Assembly (NCBI GenBank): GCA_024402735.1
Contig: JAKSTE010000017.1
Location: forward strand, 1-9,963
DNA length: 9,963 nucleotides
Reading direction: 5' to 3'
Source of the DNA: Alphaproteobacteria bacterium
GTDB taxonomy: Bacteria; Pseudomonadota; Alphaproteobacteria; Rs-D84
The notes under the pieces are model-generated. The model ran no database searches, was not told the origin of the DNA, and saw only the letters and a program-made list of their open reading frames with translations. Both the position numbers and the translations under genes were made by a program. The stretch's first letter is position 1, and every line of letters starts with the position of its first letter. Positions 1-5,673 of the stretch are shown piece after piece.

Positions 1-725
1 TCGGTATCGTAAACGCTAGAAACACCGTTTAAAATAGAGAGAGTTCTCTCTAAACCCATACCCGTATCGACGTTCTTTTGAGAAAGCGGAGTATAAGTTC
101 CGTCTGGGTGACGCTCGAATTGCATAAATACGTCGTTCCATATTTCAACATAACGACCACCATCTTCGTTCGCAGAACCAGGTAAACCGCCCGGGACAGC
201 TGGACCAAAATCATAATGCATTTCTGTGCAAGGACCACAAGGACCTGTTTCTCCAGCAGACCACCAATTATCTTTGTCTAAACGAATTGCGTCTTTTCCA
301 GTTACTTTTTTCCAGATTTGTGTTGCTTCATCATCAGAAATATGTGTTGTAACCACAATTCTATTTGGGTCTAGATTAAATACTTTTGTTAATAATTCCC
401 ATGACATAGTGATTGCTTCTTCCTTGAAGTAATCGCCGAAAGACCAGTTTCCTAACATTTCAAAGAAAGTGTGGTGTCTACCATCAAAACCAACATCTTC
501 TAAATCGTTGTGTTTACCACCAGCACGGATACATTTTTGAACATCAGCTACACGTGTAGCAAAAGCAGGTTCTTTACCCTGTAATATGTTTTTCCAAGGA
601 ACCATACCAGCTACTGTAAATAACAATGTTGGATCATTAGGAATAAGAGATGCGGAAGGAACGATTTTATGTCCTTTAGATTCAAAATAACTCAAAAATA
701 ATTTTCTTATCTCATTATATGTCAT
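1..725 (-). CDS. alaS: Alanyl-tRNA synthetase, N-terminal part (truncated by window edge)
   Basis: Charges tRNA-Ala with alanine in the cytoplasm. The 241 visible residues hold the class II catalytic core. An early segment reads TLLFTVAGM (about 33-41). QKCIRAGGKHNDL follows (about 63-75), then the motif-2 region HHTFFEMLGNWSFGDYF (84-100). TGPCGPCTE lies at 160-168, and the motif-3 region VDTGMGLER at 219-227. The tRNA-recognition, editing and C-Ala domains lie outside the window. The ATG at 725 is preceded by AAGG (733-736, 7 nt spacing) and gives the standard N-terminus. The gene diverges from the membrane-protein gene at 835. Several details (NWW before TGPCGPC, QKNVDTGMGLERT, MLGNWSFGDYF) differ from the usual proteobacterial wording, which has KPS/KPN before the V/IDTGMGLER block. 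Ancestry may therefore be unusual, but the identity is certain. Confidence 0.97.
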   Translation of the reverse strand, partial: MTYNEIRKLFLSYFESKGHKIVPSASLIPNDPTLLFTVAGMVPWKNILQGKEPAFATRVADVQKCIRAGGKHNDLEDVGFDGRHHTFFEMLGNWSFGDYFKEEAITMSWELLTKVFNLDPNRIVVTTHISDDEATQIWKKVTGKDAIRLDKDNWWSAGETGPCGPCTEMHYDFGPAVPGGLPGSANEDGGRYVEIWNDVFMQFERHPDGTYTPLSQKNVDTGMGLERTLSILNGVSSVYDT

Positions 726-748
726 GTTTTTGCCTTTTTATCCGGGTA

Positions 749-777
749 ATTGTAAAATTATTACTTATAATATTCAA
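749..777 (-). promoter_or_regulatory. Putative sigma70 promoter of alaS
   Basis: Read on the minus strand, a -35 TTGAAT (777-772) is followed after 17 bp by a -10 TACAAT (754-749). Transcription would start near 742 and leave a leader of about 17 nt. That is too short for a T-box or other riboswitch. An alternative pair on this strand uses TTGCAA (791-786) with TATAAG about 16 bp on. Consensus matching in AT-rich DNA is weak evidence, but position and spacing fit. Confidence 0.5.
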
Positions 778-785
778 TCATAAAA

Positions 786-815
786 TTGCAAATCAGATTA
801 ATTTTGTGTTATAAT
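786..815 (+). promoter_or_regulatory. Putative sigma70 promoter of the membrane-protein gene
   Basis: TTGCAA (786-791) and a perfect TATAAT (810-815) are separated by 18 bp. The predicted start near 822 leaves only about 13 nt before the ATG at 835, enough for the GGAA at 826-829 to act as a weak ribosome-binding site. The TTGCAA hexamer is its own reverse complement, so it could also serve as an alternative -35 for alaS on the other strand. Confidence 0.55.
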
Positions 816-834
816 ATAGTGGAATGGAAAGAGA

Positions 835-1329
835 ATGAATAAAAAGCCAGGTTTACTTTTTTCTATATCTATTTTGGCGCTTATTGTTTTAGCTGCGTCT
901 TTTGATGTACATATTGGTGCGCAACATGTTGTCCGCTTAAGAGAAGGTATAGATCCTGCAACTGTATTGTATGTGTGCCCTATAGAAAGTTCTATATGGG
1001 ACAATTTATCTAATGCCTTAGTTAATGGTAGAAAGTATGTTTATATGTTCTTCTTCTTTTTCTCAATGATATTATTGTTTAGCTGGGGTTGGGCTTTATA
1101 TCAAAATTTGTTAAAAGATAAGTTTAGTAAGGATGTATATAAAAATCCTTGGGGATTAACAAAGATATTTTTTTGGGGCTTTATAATATTTTTATTATTG
1201 GTTCATACCCCGAATCATTACAGATATGTGAAAATAGATATAAAAGGTCACACTACTGAATGGGTTTTGTGCGAAAACACGTCGGAAGGGGCTAGAGCCA
1301 TATCTGCCAAAGCTATAAAAGTTCGTTAA
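835..1329 (+). CDS. Unrecognised small inner-membrane protein, three predicted helices
   Basis: I do not recognise this 164-residue protein. It has three hydrophobic stretches, at about 7-24, 68-89 (with a run of five Phe) and 111-125. The Lys-rich N-terminus and the Lys-rich loop at 91-110 suggest an inside N-terminus and an outside C-terminus. On that topology the two soluble segments, 25-67 and 126-164, are periplasmic. Each holds one of the only two cysteines, C48 (VCPIESS) and C146 (WVLCENT), so a disulfide is possible. The first segment might alternatively be a cleaved signal peptide. The ATG is supported by a weak GGAA and a good promoter just upstream. No convincing terminator follows the TAA, so transcripts may run into the HU gene. 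It is read as a real gene from its own promoter, the full-length open frame and coherent topology. Function unknown. Confidence 0.8.
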   Translation: MNKKPGLLFSISILALIVLAASFDVHIGAQHVVRLREGIDPATVLYVCPIESSIWDNLSNALVNGRKYVYMFFFFFSMILLFSWGWALYQNLLKDKFSKDVYKNPWGLTKIFFWGFIIFLLLVHTPNHYRYVKIDIKGHTTEWVLCENTSEGARAISAKAIKVR

Positions 1330-1361
1330 AGCATGTTTTATGCGTGTTATAAAATAAGCAC

Positions 1362-1390
1362 TTGACTTAAACCCCAGATTTCTCTACGAT
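1362..1390 (+). promoter_or_regulatory. Putative sigma70 promoter of the HU gene
   Basis: TTGACT (1362-1367) and TACGAT (1385-1390) are separated by 17 bp, the best-spaced strong -35 in the window. The expected start near 1397 coincides with the foot of the long inverted repeat at 1399-1470. The HU transcript would thus begin directly with that hairpin. Confidence 0.65.
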
Positions 1391-1398
1391 TCGAATAA

Positions 1399-1470
1399 GC
1401 AGTGAAGGCAATGTCCTTGAAAATGTAAGTTTAAAGGATTTTGTTTTCAAAGACATTGCCTTGGAACTGC
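1399..1470 (+). promoter_or_regulatory. Long 5'-terminal hairpin in the HU mRNA leader
   Basis: A near-perfect inverted repeat has arms 1405-1423 and 1444-1462, with 18 of 19 positions complementary (one C-A mismatch, C1416 against A1451) and a 20-nt loop. After a small internal loop (G1404 against 1463-1465) the stem continues with 1399-1403 pairing 1466-1470, for about 23 Watson-Crick pairs. It is not an intrinsic terminator, because no T-run follows the right arm. It lies between the predicted start of transcription and the ribosome-binding site at 1494-1500, leaving a single-stranded stretch of about 23 nt before that site. A 5' stabilising stem or a protein/RNA binding site controlling HU synthesis is inferred. 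As DNA the repeat could also form a cruciform. Confidence 0.6.
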
Positions 1471-1505
1471 CTAACAACCTTAACTCTATATGAAAGGAGA
1501 AACAT

Positions 1506-1778
1506 ATGAACAAACAAGAATTGATTGAAGCAATTGCAAATGAAGTTGAAGTTACAAAAGCAACTGCAGCTGGTTGTTTGGATGCATTCATCAACACAGT
1601 TACAAAAGTTTTGAAGAAAAAAGGCGAAGTTCGCTTGGTTGGCTTTGGAACATTCACAACAGCTAAACGTAAAGCAACAACAGGCCGTAATCCTCAAACA
1701 GGTGCAGCTATAAAAATCCCTGCATCTACACAGCCAAAATTCCGTCCAGGAAAATCCTTGAAGGAAGCTTTGAACTAA
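1506..1778 (+). CDS. hup: DNA-binding protein HU
   Basis: HU is a small dimeric nucleoid protein that bends DNA and supports replication, repair and transcription. The 90-residue length is the family norm. The N-terminal helices start MNKQELIEAIA. The GEVRLVGFGTF core lies at about 39-49, and the DNA-binding beta arm GRNPQTGAAIKIPAS at about 60-74 carries the intercalating proline context RNPQTG. PKFRPGKSLKEALN ends the protein. The IKIPAS and QPKFRPGK wording is typical of alphaproteobacterial HU and argues against IHF. The ATG follows a strong AAAGGAGA (1493-1500) with good spacing, one of the best ribosome-binding sites in the window and in keeping with high expression. It is a single gene, with its own promoter, a structured leader and a terminator directly downstream. 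Confidence 0.97.
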   Translation: MNKQELIEAIANEVEVTKATAAGCLDAFINTVTKVLKKKGEVRLVGFGTFTTAKRKATTGRNPQTGAAIKIPASTQPKFRPGKSLKEALN

Positions 1779-1800
1779 ACTGTAGTTTGTTTAAAAGGTT

Positions 1801-1833
1801 AAAAAACATCTGCTTTTTAGCGGATGTTTTTTT
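1801..1833 (+). terminator. Intrinsic terminator of the HU gene
   Basis: An A-rich arm ending ACATCTGC (1801-1813) pairs with GCGGATGT plus a T-run (1820-1833) around a 6-nt TTTTTA loop. One T-G wobble occurs in the stem. The T-run of seven follows at once, 22 bp after the HU stop codon. The complementary A-run at the left foot might allow weak termination on the other strand as well. Confidence 0.9.
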
Positions 1834-1849
1834 GTTTAAAAAATTTTTC

Positions 1850-1877
1850 TTTACATCATATATCAAATTGCTAGAAT
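1850..1877 (+). promoter_or_regulatory. Putative sigma70 promoter of the EF-hand protein gene
   Basis: TTTACA (1850-1855) and TAGAAT (1872-1877) are separated by 16 bp, just downstream of the HU terminator. Transcription near 1884 would give a leader of about 23 nt containing a strong GGAAGGA ribosome-binding site (1897-1903). The gene therefore appears to be an independent, well-translated unit. Confidence 0.55.
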
Positions 1878-1906
1878 AAATTCGTCATATAAAAAAGGAA
1901 GGAACA

Positions 1907-2323
1907 ATGGCAAAAACAACAAAAAAAACAGTTGCTAAAAAAACAACAACAAAAAAAGTTGCTGCAGCAAAGAAAGTTGCACCAGTAGTAGAAACACCAT
2001 GCACATGTGGATGTCACAAACACAGTGCTGTAAAAAAGATATTATTGTTATTAATGGTTTTTGCTTTGGGTTTTGTTTGTGCAAAAATGACAAGTGCACC
2101 ATGCCCTATGCATAAAGCAATGATGCAAAAACATAGAGCACAACATCCTGTTTTCACAAATGGTTGTTTAGATATGCAATCAATTAAAAATACAAAATTG
2201 TTAGAAGTTGTAGCAAAAGCAGATGTAAATAACGATGGTTGTATTTCTATAGAAGAATACAAAGCTGCTAGAAAAGAAATGTTTAAAAATTATAAACACC
2301 AGCAACAACCTGTTGAAAAATAA
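1907..2323 (+). CDS. Small membrane-anchored protein with Lys-rich tail, Cys/His cluster and single EF-hand
   Basis: I do not recognise this 138-residue protein as a named family, but its parts are clear. Residues 1-25 are a low-complexity Lys/Thr/Ala tail (AKTTKKTVAKK), like histone H1-type bacterial tails. A C-x-C-x-C-H-x-H cluster follows at 32-39 and could bind metal. Residues 45-59 are hydrophobic and should span the membrane, with the basic tail inside. The C-terminal part holds C66-P-M-H69 and C87, then an EF-hand: helix TKLLEVVAKA, loop D106-V-N-N-D-G-C-I-S-I-E-E117, helix EEYKAARKEMF. Loop positions 1, 3, 5, 6, 8 and 12 are canonical, so Ca2+ binding is likely, probably in the periplasm. 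The start follows GGAAGGA with ideal spacing. No CxxCH is present, so this is not a c-type cytochrome. A Ca2+-sensing, metal-handling or envelope-to-nucleoid role is open. Confidence 0.85.
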   Translation: MAKTTKKTVAKKTTTKKVAAAKKVAPVVETPCTCGCHKHSAVKKILLLLMVFALGFVCAKMTSAPCPMHKAMMQKHRAQHPVFTNGCLDMQSIKNTKLLEVVAKADVNNDGCISIEEYKAARKEMFKNYKHQQQPVEK

Positions 2324-2336
2324 TTAAATCATTATT

Positions 2337-2366
2337 AAAAAAAAGCTCCAATTTGGAGCTTTTTTT
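2337..2366. terminator. Bidirectional intrinsic terminator between converging genes
   Basis: A perfect 10-bp stem, 2341-2350 (AAAAGCTCCA) with 2354-2363, closes on an ATT loop. It is flanked by an eight-base A-run on the left and a seven-base T-run on the right, so it can end transcripts from both sides: the EF-hand gene from the left and the recG-smpB block from the right. The smpB stop codon (2365-2367) lies within the T-run, almost touching the stem. Confidence 0.92.
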
Positions 2367-2817
2367 ATTTGTTCTTCATTATTCTAGATTTTGATTTTTC
2401 CCATTCTCTTTTATCTGTTTTGTTTTTACCGTATCCGATACCTAATAAAACTTTTAATCTACCACGGTTGTTAAAATATAGTTTTAAAGGAAATATTGTG
2501 GCGCCTTTCTCTTGTAATTTACCGATAAGTCTATTTATCTGATTTCTGTGTAGTAATAATTGGCGAGGACGACGTTCGTCGAAATTAGCTATTCTATTAG
2601 CTGTAGGTAATTTTTGAATTTCTATTCCTGCTAGAAATAAATTATCACCGCGTTTCTGTACAAAACCATCTACTATGGTTACTAAGCCATAACGTATAGA
2701 TTTTATTTCTGCACCAGTCAAAGATATGCCAGCCTCAATAGTGTCTTCTATTGAGTAATTAAAACGGGCCTTACGATTTTCAGATACTTGGCCAGATTTT
2801 ATAATTTGACGTGGCAT
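2365..2817 (-). CDS. smpB: SsrA-binding protein SmpB
   Basis: SmpB binds tmRNA and delivers it to stalled ribosomes for trans-translation. The 150-residue length is usual. Diagnostic segments run in order: ENRKARFNYSIEDTIEAGI (about 13-31), LTGAEIKSIRYG (33-44), RRPRQLLLHRNQI (82-94) and PLKLYFNNRGRLKVLLGIGYGK (110-131). The C-terminal tail KNKTDKREWEKSKSRIMK contains the DKR signature that folds into the decoding centre. The ATG lies inside the end of tatD, a 19-bp overlap. An AAGG about 11 nt upstream is its only ribosome-binding candidate, so coupling to tatD translation is likely. It is the last gene of the minus-strand block and ends at the bidirectional terminator. The tmRNA gene is not in this window. 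Confidence 0.97.
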   Translation of the reverse strand: MPRQIIKSGQVSENRKARFNYSIEDTIEAGISLTGAEIKSIRYGLVTIVDGFVQKRGDNLFLAGIEIQKLPTANRIANFDERRPRQLLLHRNQINRLIGKLQEKGATIFPLKLYFNNRGRLKVLLGIGYGKNKTDKREWEKSKSRIMKNK

Positions 2818-3551
2818 TTTGGATATAACCTTGTTGTATTTTGTTCAAGTATAGTTTCCAAATCGTTTAATTGCAAATTTTTGATGCTAGCTAATACTTT
2901 AGCTGTTTCTATAACCATATAAGGTTCACAAGTTTGACCTCTATATGGTACAGGAGCACAATAAGGAGAGTCTGTCTCTATAACTATTCTATCGATAGGT
3001 ATTTTTTTAAATGTTTCTCGAATCTCTTCTGCGTTTTTAAATGTTAATATTCCACTAGCAGAAAAGTAAAAACCACGATCTAACATAACTTTTGCTAGAT
3101 CCCAACTAGATGTAAAACAGTGCATGACTCCATGATATGCATCAGTAAGAATACTTTTTGTGTCTTCTTCCGCTTCTCTAGTATGTATAGCAACAGGTAG
3201 ATTGTGTTCATATGCTATTTGTAATTGTTTTTCAAATAGCTGAATTTGTTGATCTCTTGTTTCTGGGGTGTAGTGATAATCTAATCCTATTTCTCCTATA
3301 CCAAGTAATTTATCATAAGATAATAAATCCGGTGTTAGATATTGTGTAGGATCAGCATCTATGTAATCCGGGTGAATACCAGTAGTTATAAATACATTAT
3401 TAAATTGTTCGGCTAATTTTTTTGCTTCAGGAATATCTTTTGGGTCAGCTGTAGCGCATACTAATATGCCGACATTAACATCTTGTGCTTTAGATATAAC
3501 TTGTTCTGAATTAGGGTCATATGTTAAATGACAATGAGTATCTATAAACAT
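2799..3551 (-). CDS. tatD: TatD-family metal-dependent deoxyribonuclease
   Basis: TatD enzymes are TIM-barrel metallo-hydrolases with DNase activity, linked to DNA repair and turnover; the bacterial paralogues TatD, YcfH and YjjV are hard to separate by sequence alone. The 250 residues fit. Metal ligands are visible: H6 and H8 in DTHCHL, E87 in GEIGLDYHY, H123 in VAIHTRE, H144 in MHCFTSS and D194 in IETDSPY. The end of the protein shows the usual PYRGQTCEP and an NTTRLYP-like C-terminus. The ATG overlaps the holB stop by 10 bp, and AAGAAA is the only weak ribosome-binding candidate, so coupling to holB is likely. Position between holB and other replication genes is common in alphaproteobacteria, where this YcfH-like copy sits in the dac-tmk-holB cluster. 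Confidence 0.94.
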   Translation of the reverse strand: MFIDTHCHLTYDPNSEQVISKAQDVNVGILVCATADPKDIPEAKKLAEQFNNVFITTGIHPDYIDADPTQYLTPDLLSYDKLLGIGEIGLDYHYTPETRDQQIQLFEKQLQIAYEHNLPVAIHTREAEEDTKSILTDAYHGVMHCFTSSWDLAKVMLDRGFYFSASGILTFKNAEEIRETFKKIPIDRIVIETDSPYCAPVPYRGQTCEPYMVIETAKVLASIKNLQLNDLETILEQNTTRLYPKCHVKL

Positions 3552-4444
3552 TTTCTTATGCTTTGAATAATATTAAATATTGCTACATCAGGTTTTAGAT
3601 TTAATTCAGTTATTTCATCTAAAGTTTTTGTAACCTGTGGGTATAAATCTGCCAAGTTAAAGTGAGCAACTACATCTAATAAAATATCGTATAATGCAGG
3701 AGAGGTAGCTATCTTATCCGCAATTAACATTAAATCACCGGATGTAGCATGTTTGTTTTGGAGCGCTGCTAACAAATTTTCATAAATTTCATCACCGCCA
3801 CTTGTCTTCAAGGAAGCAATCTTACCAAAACTACCATTCGCAAGTTTTAAAGCATCTGCAGATATTTCTGTATCTGGCATAAATTTATTACATAATTCTC
3901 TTAATTCAGATAGTGTCAAAGGATGTAGTTTTTCTACACGAGCACGAGATCTTATGGTTGGTAATATTCTAGATAATTGATGAGTAACCAACAAAAATAA
4001 AGTTTTTGCAGGTGGCTCTTCAAGAAGTTTAAGCATAGCATTTGAAGCTGCAGTTGTTAGCTCGTCCACAGAATCAATTAACACAACTCTCCAATTACCG
4101 GACATAGAAGACATTTGCATGCGTTCAATCATATTACGTACTGTATAAACAGATATTTCTTTACCGTCGGATTTTATTGCGCCTGATTTATCAATGTTTC
4201 TATCCATATCTACGATAAAAAAGTCACCAATATTGCCGTATACCATTTTAGCTATTTTATAAGCTAAAGTAGCTTTGCCGATACCTTTTTGGCCACATAA
4301 CATCCACACAGGGTGAATAGGGTAATCATCTTTTGCTTTCCAAGCTTCTAGAAAACTATTTAATGTTTCCTGATGACCAACCAAAAAATCGTTATCAATT
4401 GGTTTTGGAAAGTTAAATAAAGATTCTTTTTTCTTAGTTGCCAT
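3542..4444 (-). CDS. holB: DNA polymerase III subunit delta' (clamp loader)
   Basis: Delta-prime is the rigid arm of the clamp loader that opens and loads the beta clamp. The AAA+ nucleotide fold begins with GQKGIGKATL at about 51-60; the usual Ser/Thr after the Walker A Lys is Ala. This is common in delta-prime, which need not hydrolyse ATP. The DELTTAASNAMLKLLEEPP segment (about 127-145) is highly diagnostic, followed by LPTIRSRARV (about 161-170), where the classical SRC motif reads SRA. No zinc-binding Cys cluster is seen, unlike E. coli. I chose the ATG at 4444 (300 residues), 4 nt after the dac stop. A longer TTG start at 4459 would add five residues and overlap that gene. No clear ribosome-binding site precedes either. 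The alphaproteobacterial wording (HPVWMLCGQKGIGKATLAYK) supports holB over dnaX. Confidence 0.93.
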   Translation of the reverse strand: MATKKKESLFNFPKPIDNDFLVGHQETLNSFLEAWKAKDDYPIHPVWMLCGQKGIGKATLAYKIAKMVYGNIGDFFIVDMDRNIDKSGAIKSDGKEISVYTVRNMIERMQMSSMSGNWRVVLIDSVDELTTAASNAMLKLLEEPPAKTLFLLVTHQLSRILPTIRSRARVEKLHPLTLSELRELCNKFMPDTEISADALKLANGSFGKIASLKTSGGDEIYENLLAALQNKHATSGDLMLIADKIATSPALYDILLDVVAHFNLADLYPQVTKTLDEITELNLKPDVAIFNIIQSIRKCL

Positions 4445-4448
4445 AGTT

Positions 4449-5627
4449 TTATTTACCAAATATTAAAACAGATAAATTTTTAAACACTCTACCAATAAAT
4501 TGAATTTTGCGTACTTTATTCTTTGCTATCAATGGCATACGCTTTATTGCATCGCCGTTGTGTTCTATAATAATCTCTCCTATTTGTTGACCTTGTTTAA
4601 CAGGAGCTATTACAGGGTCGTTGTATCTAGCTAGAACACGAAAATCTTTTAATGTTTGATCTTTTTTTAATGTTATAGATACGTTTTCTTCTGTGGTAGC
4701 TGTAACTGTTGGATATAAACCATACCAAACAGGTATTTGTAATATATCTTCACCTGATTTATAAAAAGTTTTGGTTTTTGTTGTTTTATATCCGTAATTT
4801 AGTAATTTTTTAGCTTCTGTAGCCAATGCGTCATGTCCGCTACCTTTAAAACCGTTAATAACAGCAATTAAGCGACGACCTCCGACTACACTACTAGCAA
4901 CAACTCCGTATCCGCCTTCGTCTGTATGACCTGTTTTTAAACCATCGGAACTAGGCATTGAAAATAATAGTTTGTTATAATTCAAATAGTGTGTTTTTGA
5001 CCATTCTTTGCACCATTTTGTTTTAGTATTTGTAAATTCAAATTTTTTAGTCGCAAATAAATGATATAAATCCGGATACTCTGTGATGATATATTTTGCA
5101 AGTGTTGCTAATTCACGGCTAGTCATCAAATTGTTGTCATTTGGTAAACCACTAGCGTTACCAAAAGTTGATTGTTGTAAACCTATTTGACGAGCTTTTT
5201 GAAGCATCTTATCGGTAAAAGCTGTTTCAGAACCAGCAATGTTTTCTGCGACAACTACGGAAGCATCACCACCAGATAATACAATTATTCCTAATATGGC
5301 ATCTTTTACACTTATTTGTTGGCCTTTTTCTAAACATACTTTACTTGCTGGATACCATAGAGGGTTTTTGTAATCAGCATTACTAGAAACATCTAAAAGA
5401 TCGTCCATTTTTAAACGACCGGCTTTAATCTCATCAAATAAAACAGTTAATGTCATCAACTTTAACATGGATGATGGAGGCATTAAAGTATCGGCTTTTT
5501 TAGAAAATATTTCATCACCTGAATCAAAGTCTATTAAGAAAGCGGATTTTGCTTTTGTAGAGAAAACTTCGGCATGAACCGTCGTTACAAAAATACATAA
5601 CAATAAAACAAATATTTTCTTTAACAT
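4449..5627 (-). CDS. dacA: D-alanyl-D-alanine carboxypeptidase (peptidase S11, PBP5-like)
   Basis: Removes the terminal D-Ala from peptidoglycan pentapeptides in the periplasm and so controls cross-linking. From the ATG at 5627 the protein has 392 residues. A signal peptide covers about 1-19 (MLKKIFVLLLCIF, cleavage after VHA). The SxxK motif is S53-M-L-K56 within PPSSMLKLMT, and KTGHT lies at 231-235. A C-terminal PBP5-type beta domain follows from about 290. The SxN motif position reads S118-G-G120 (VLSGGDAS) where SGN is canonical. The tail (VFKNLSVLIFGK) resembles the amphipathic membrane anchor of the family. A TTG at 5666 would add 13 residues and spoil the signal peptide, so the ATG is preferred, although no ribosome-binding site is evident. 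A 46-bp gap separates it from the M48 gene. The symbol is used in the broad family sense. Confidence 0.93.
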   Translation of the reverse strand: MLKKIFVLLLCIFVTTVHAEVFSTKAKSAFLIDFDSGDEIFSKKADTLMPPSSMLKLMTLTVLFDEIKAGRLKMDDLLDVSSNADYKNPLWYPASKVCLEKGQQISVKDAILGIIVLSGGDASVVVAENIAGSETAFTDKMLQKARQIGLQQSTFGNASGLPNDNNLMTSRELATLAKYIITEYPDLYHLFATKKFEFTNTKTKWCKEWSKTHYLNYNKLLFSMPSSDGLKTGHTDEGGYGVVASSVVGGRRLIAVINGFKGSGHDALATEAKKLLNYGYKTTKTKTFYKSGEDILQIPVWYGLYPTVTATTEENVSITLKKDQTLKDFRVLARYNDPVIAPVKQGQQIGEIIIEHNGDAIKRMPLIAKNKVRKIQFIGRVFKNLSVLIFGK

Positions 5628-5673
5628 AACGTTTTTGATAATAGCAATAATAAACCCGGTTGCCAATGTTTTT

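Noticed and set aside
50..238. Open frames inside alaS on both strands
   Set aside because: They lie in other frames of a clear alaS reading and have no ribosome-binding site or recognisable motif.
1331..1356. Weak AT-rich hairpin after the membrane-protein gene as a terminator
   Set aside because: Only a 6-8 bp A/T stem with no following T-run. Termination here is not supported.
1399..1470. HU leader hairpin as an intrinsic terminator or attenuator
   Set aside because: The right arm is followed by mixed sequence (GGAACTGCC), not a T-run, and the start site lies too close upstream for it to end another gene.
1367..1697. Minus-strand open frames across the HU gene and its leader
   Set aside because: They are antisense to a certain HU gene, Cys/Phe-rich as expected for a shadow frame, and have no supporting signals.
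1998..2025. Heme-binding CxxCH in the EF-hand protein
   Set aside because: The cluster is C-x-C-x-C-H-x-H; no C-x-x-C-H is present.
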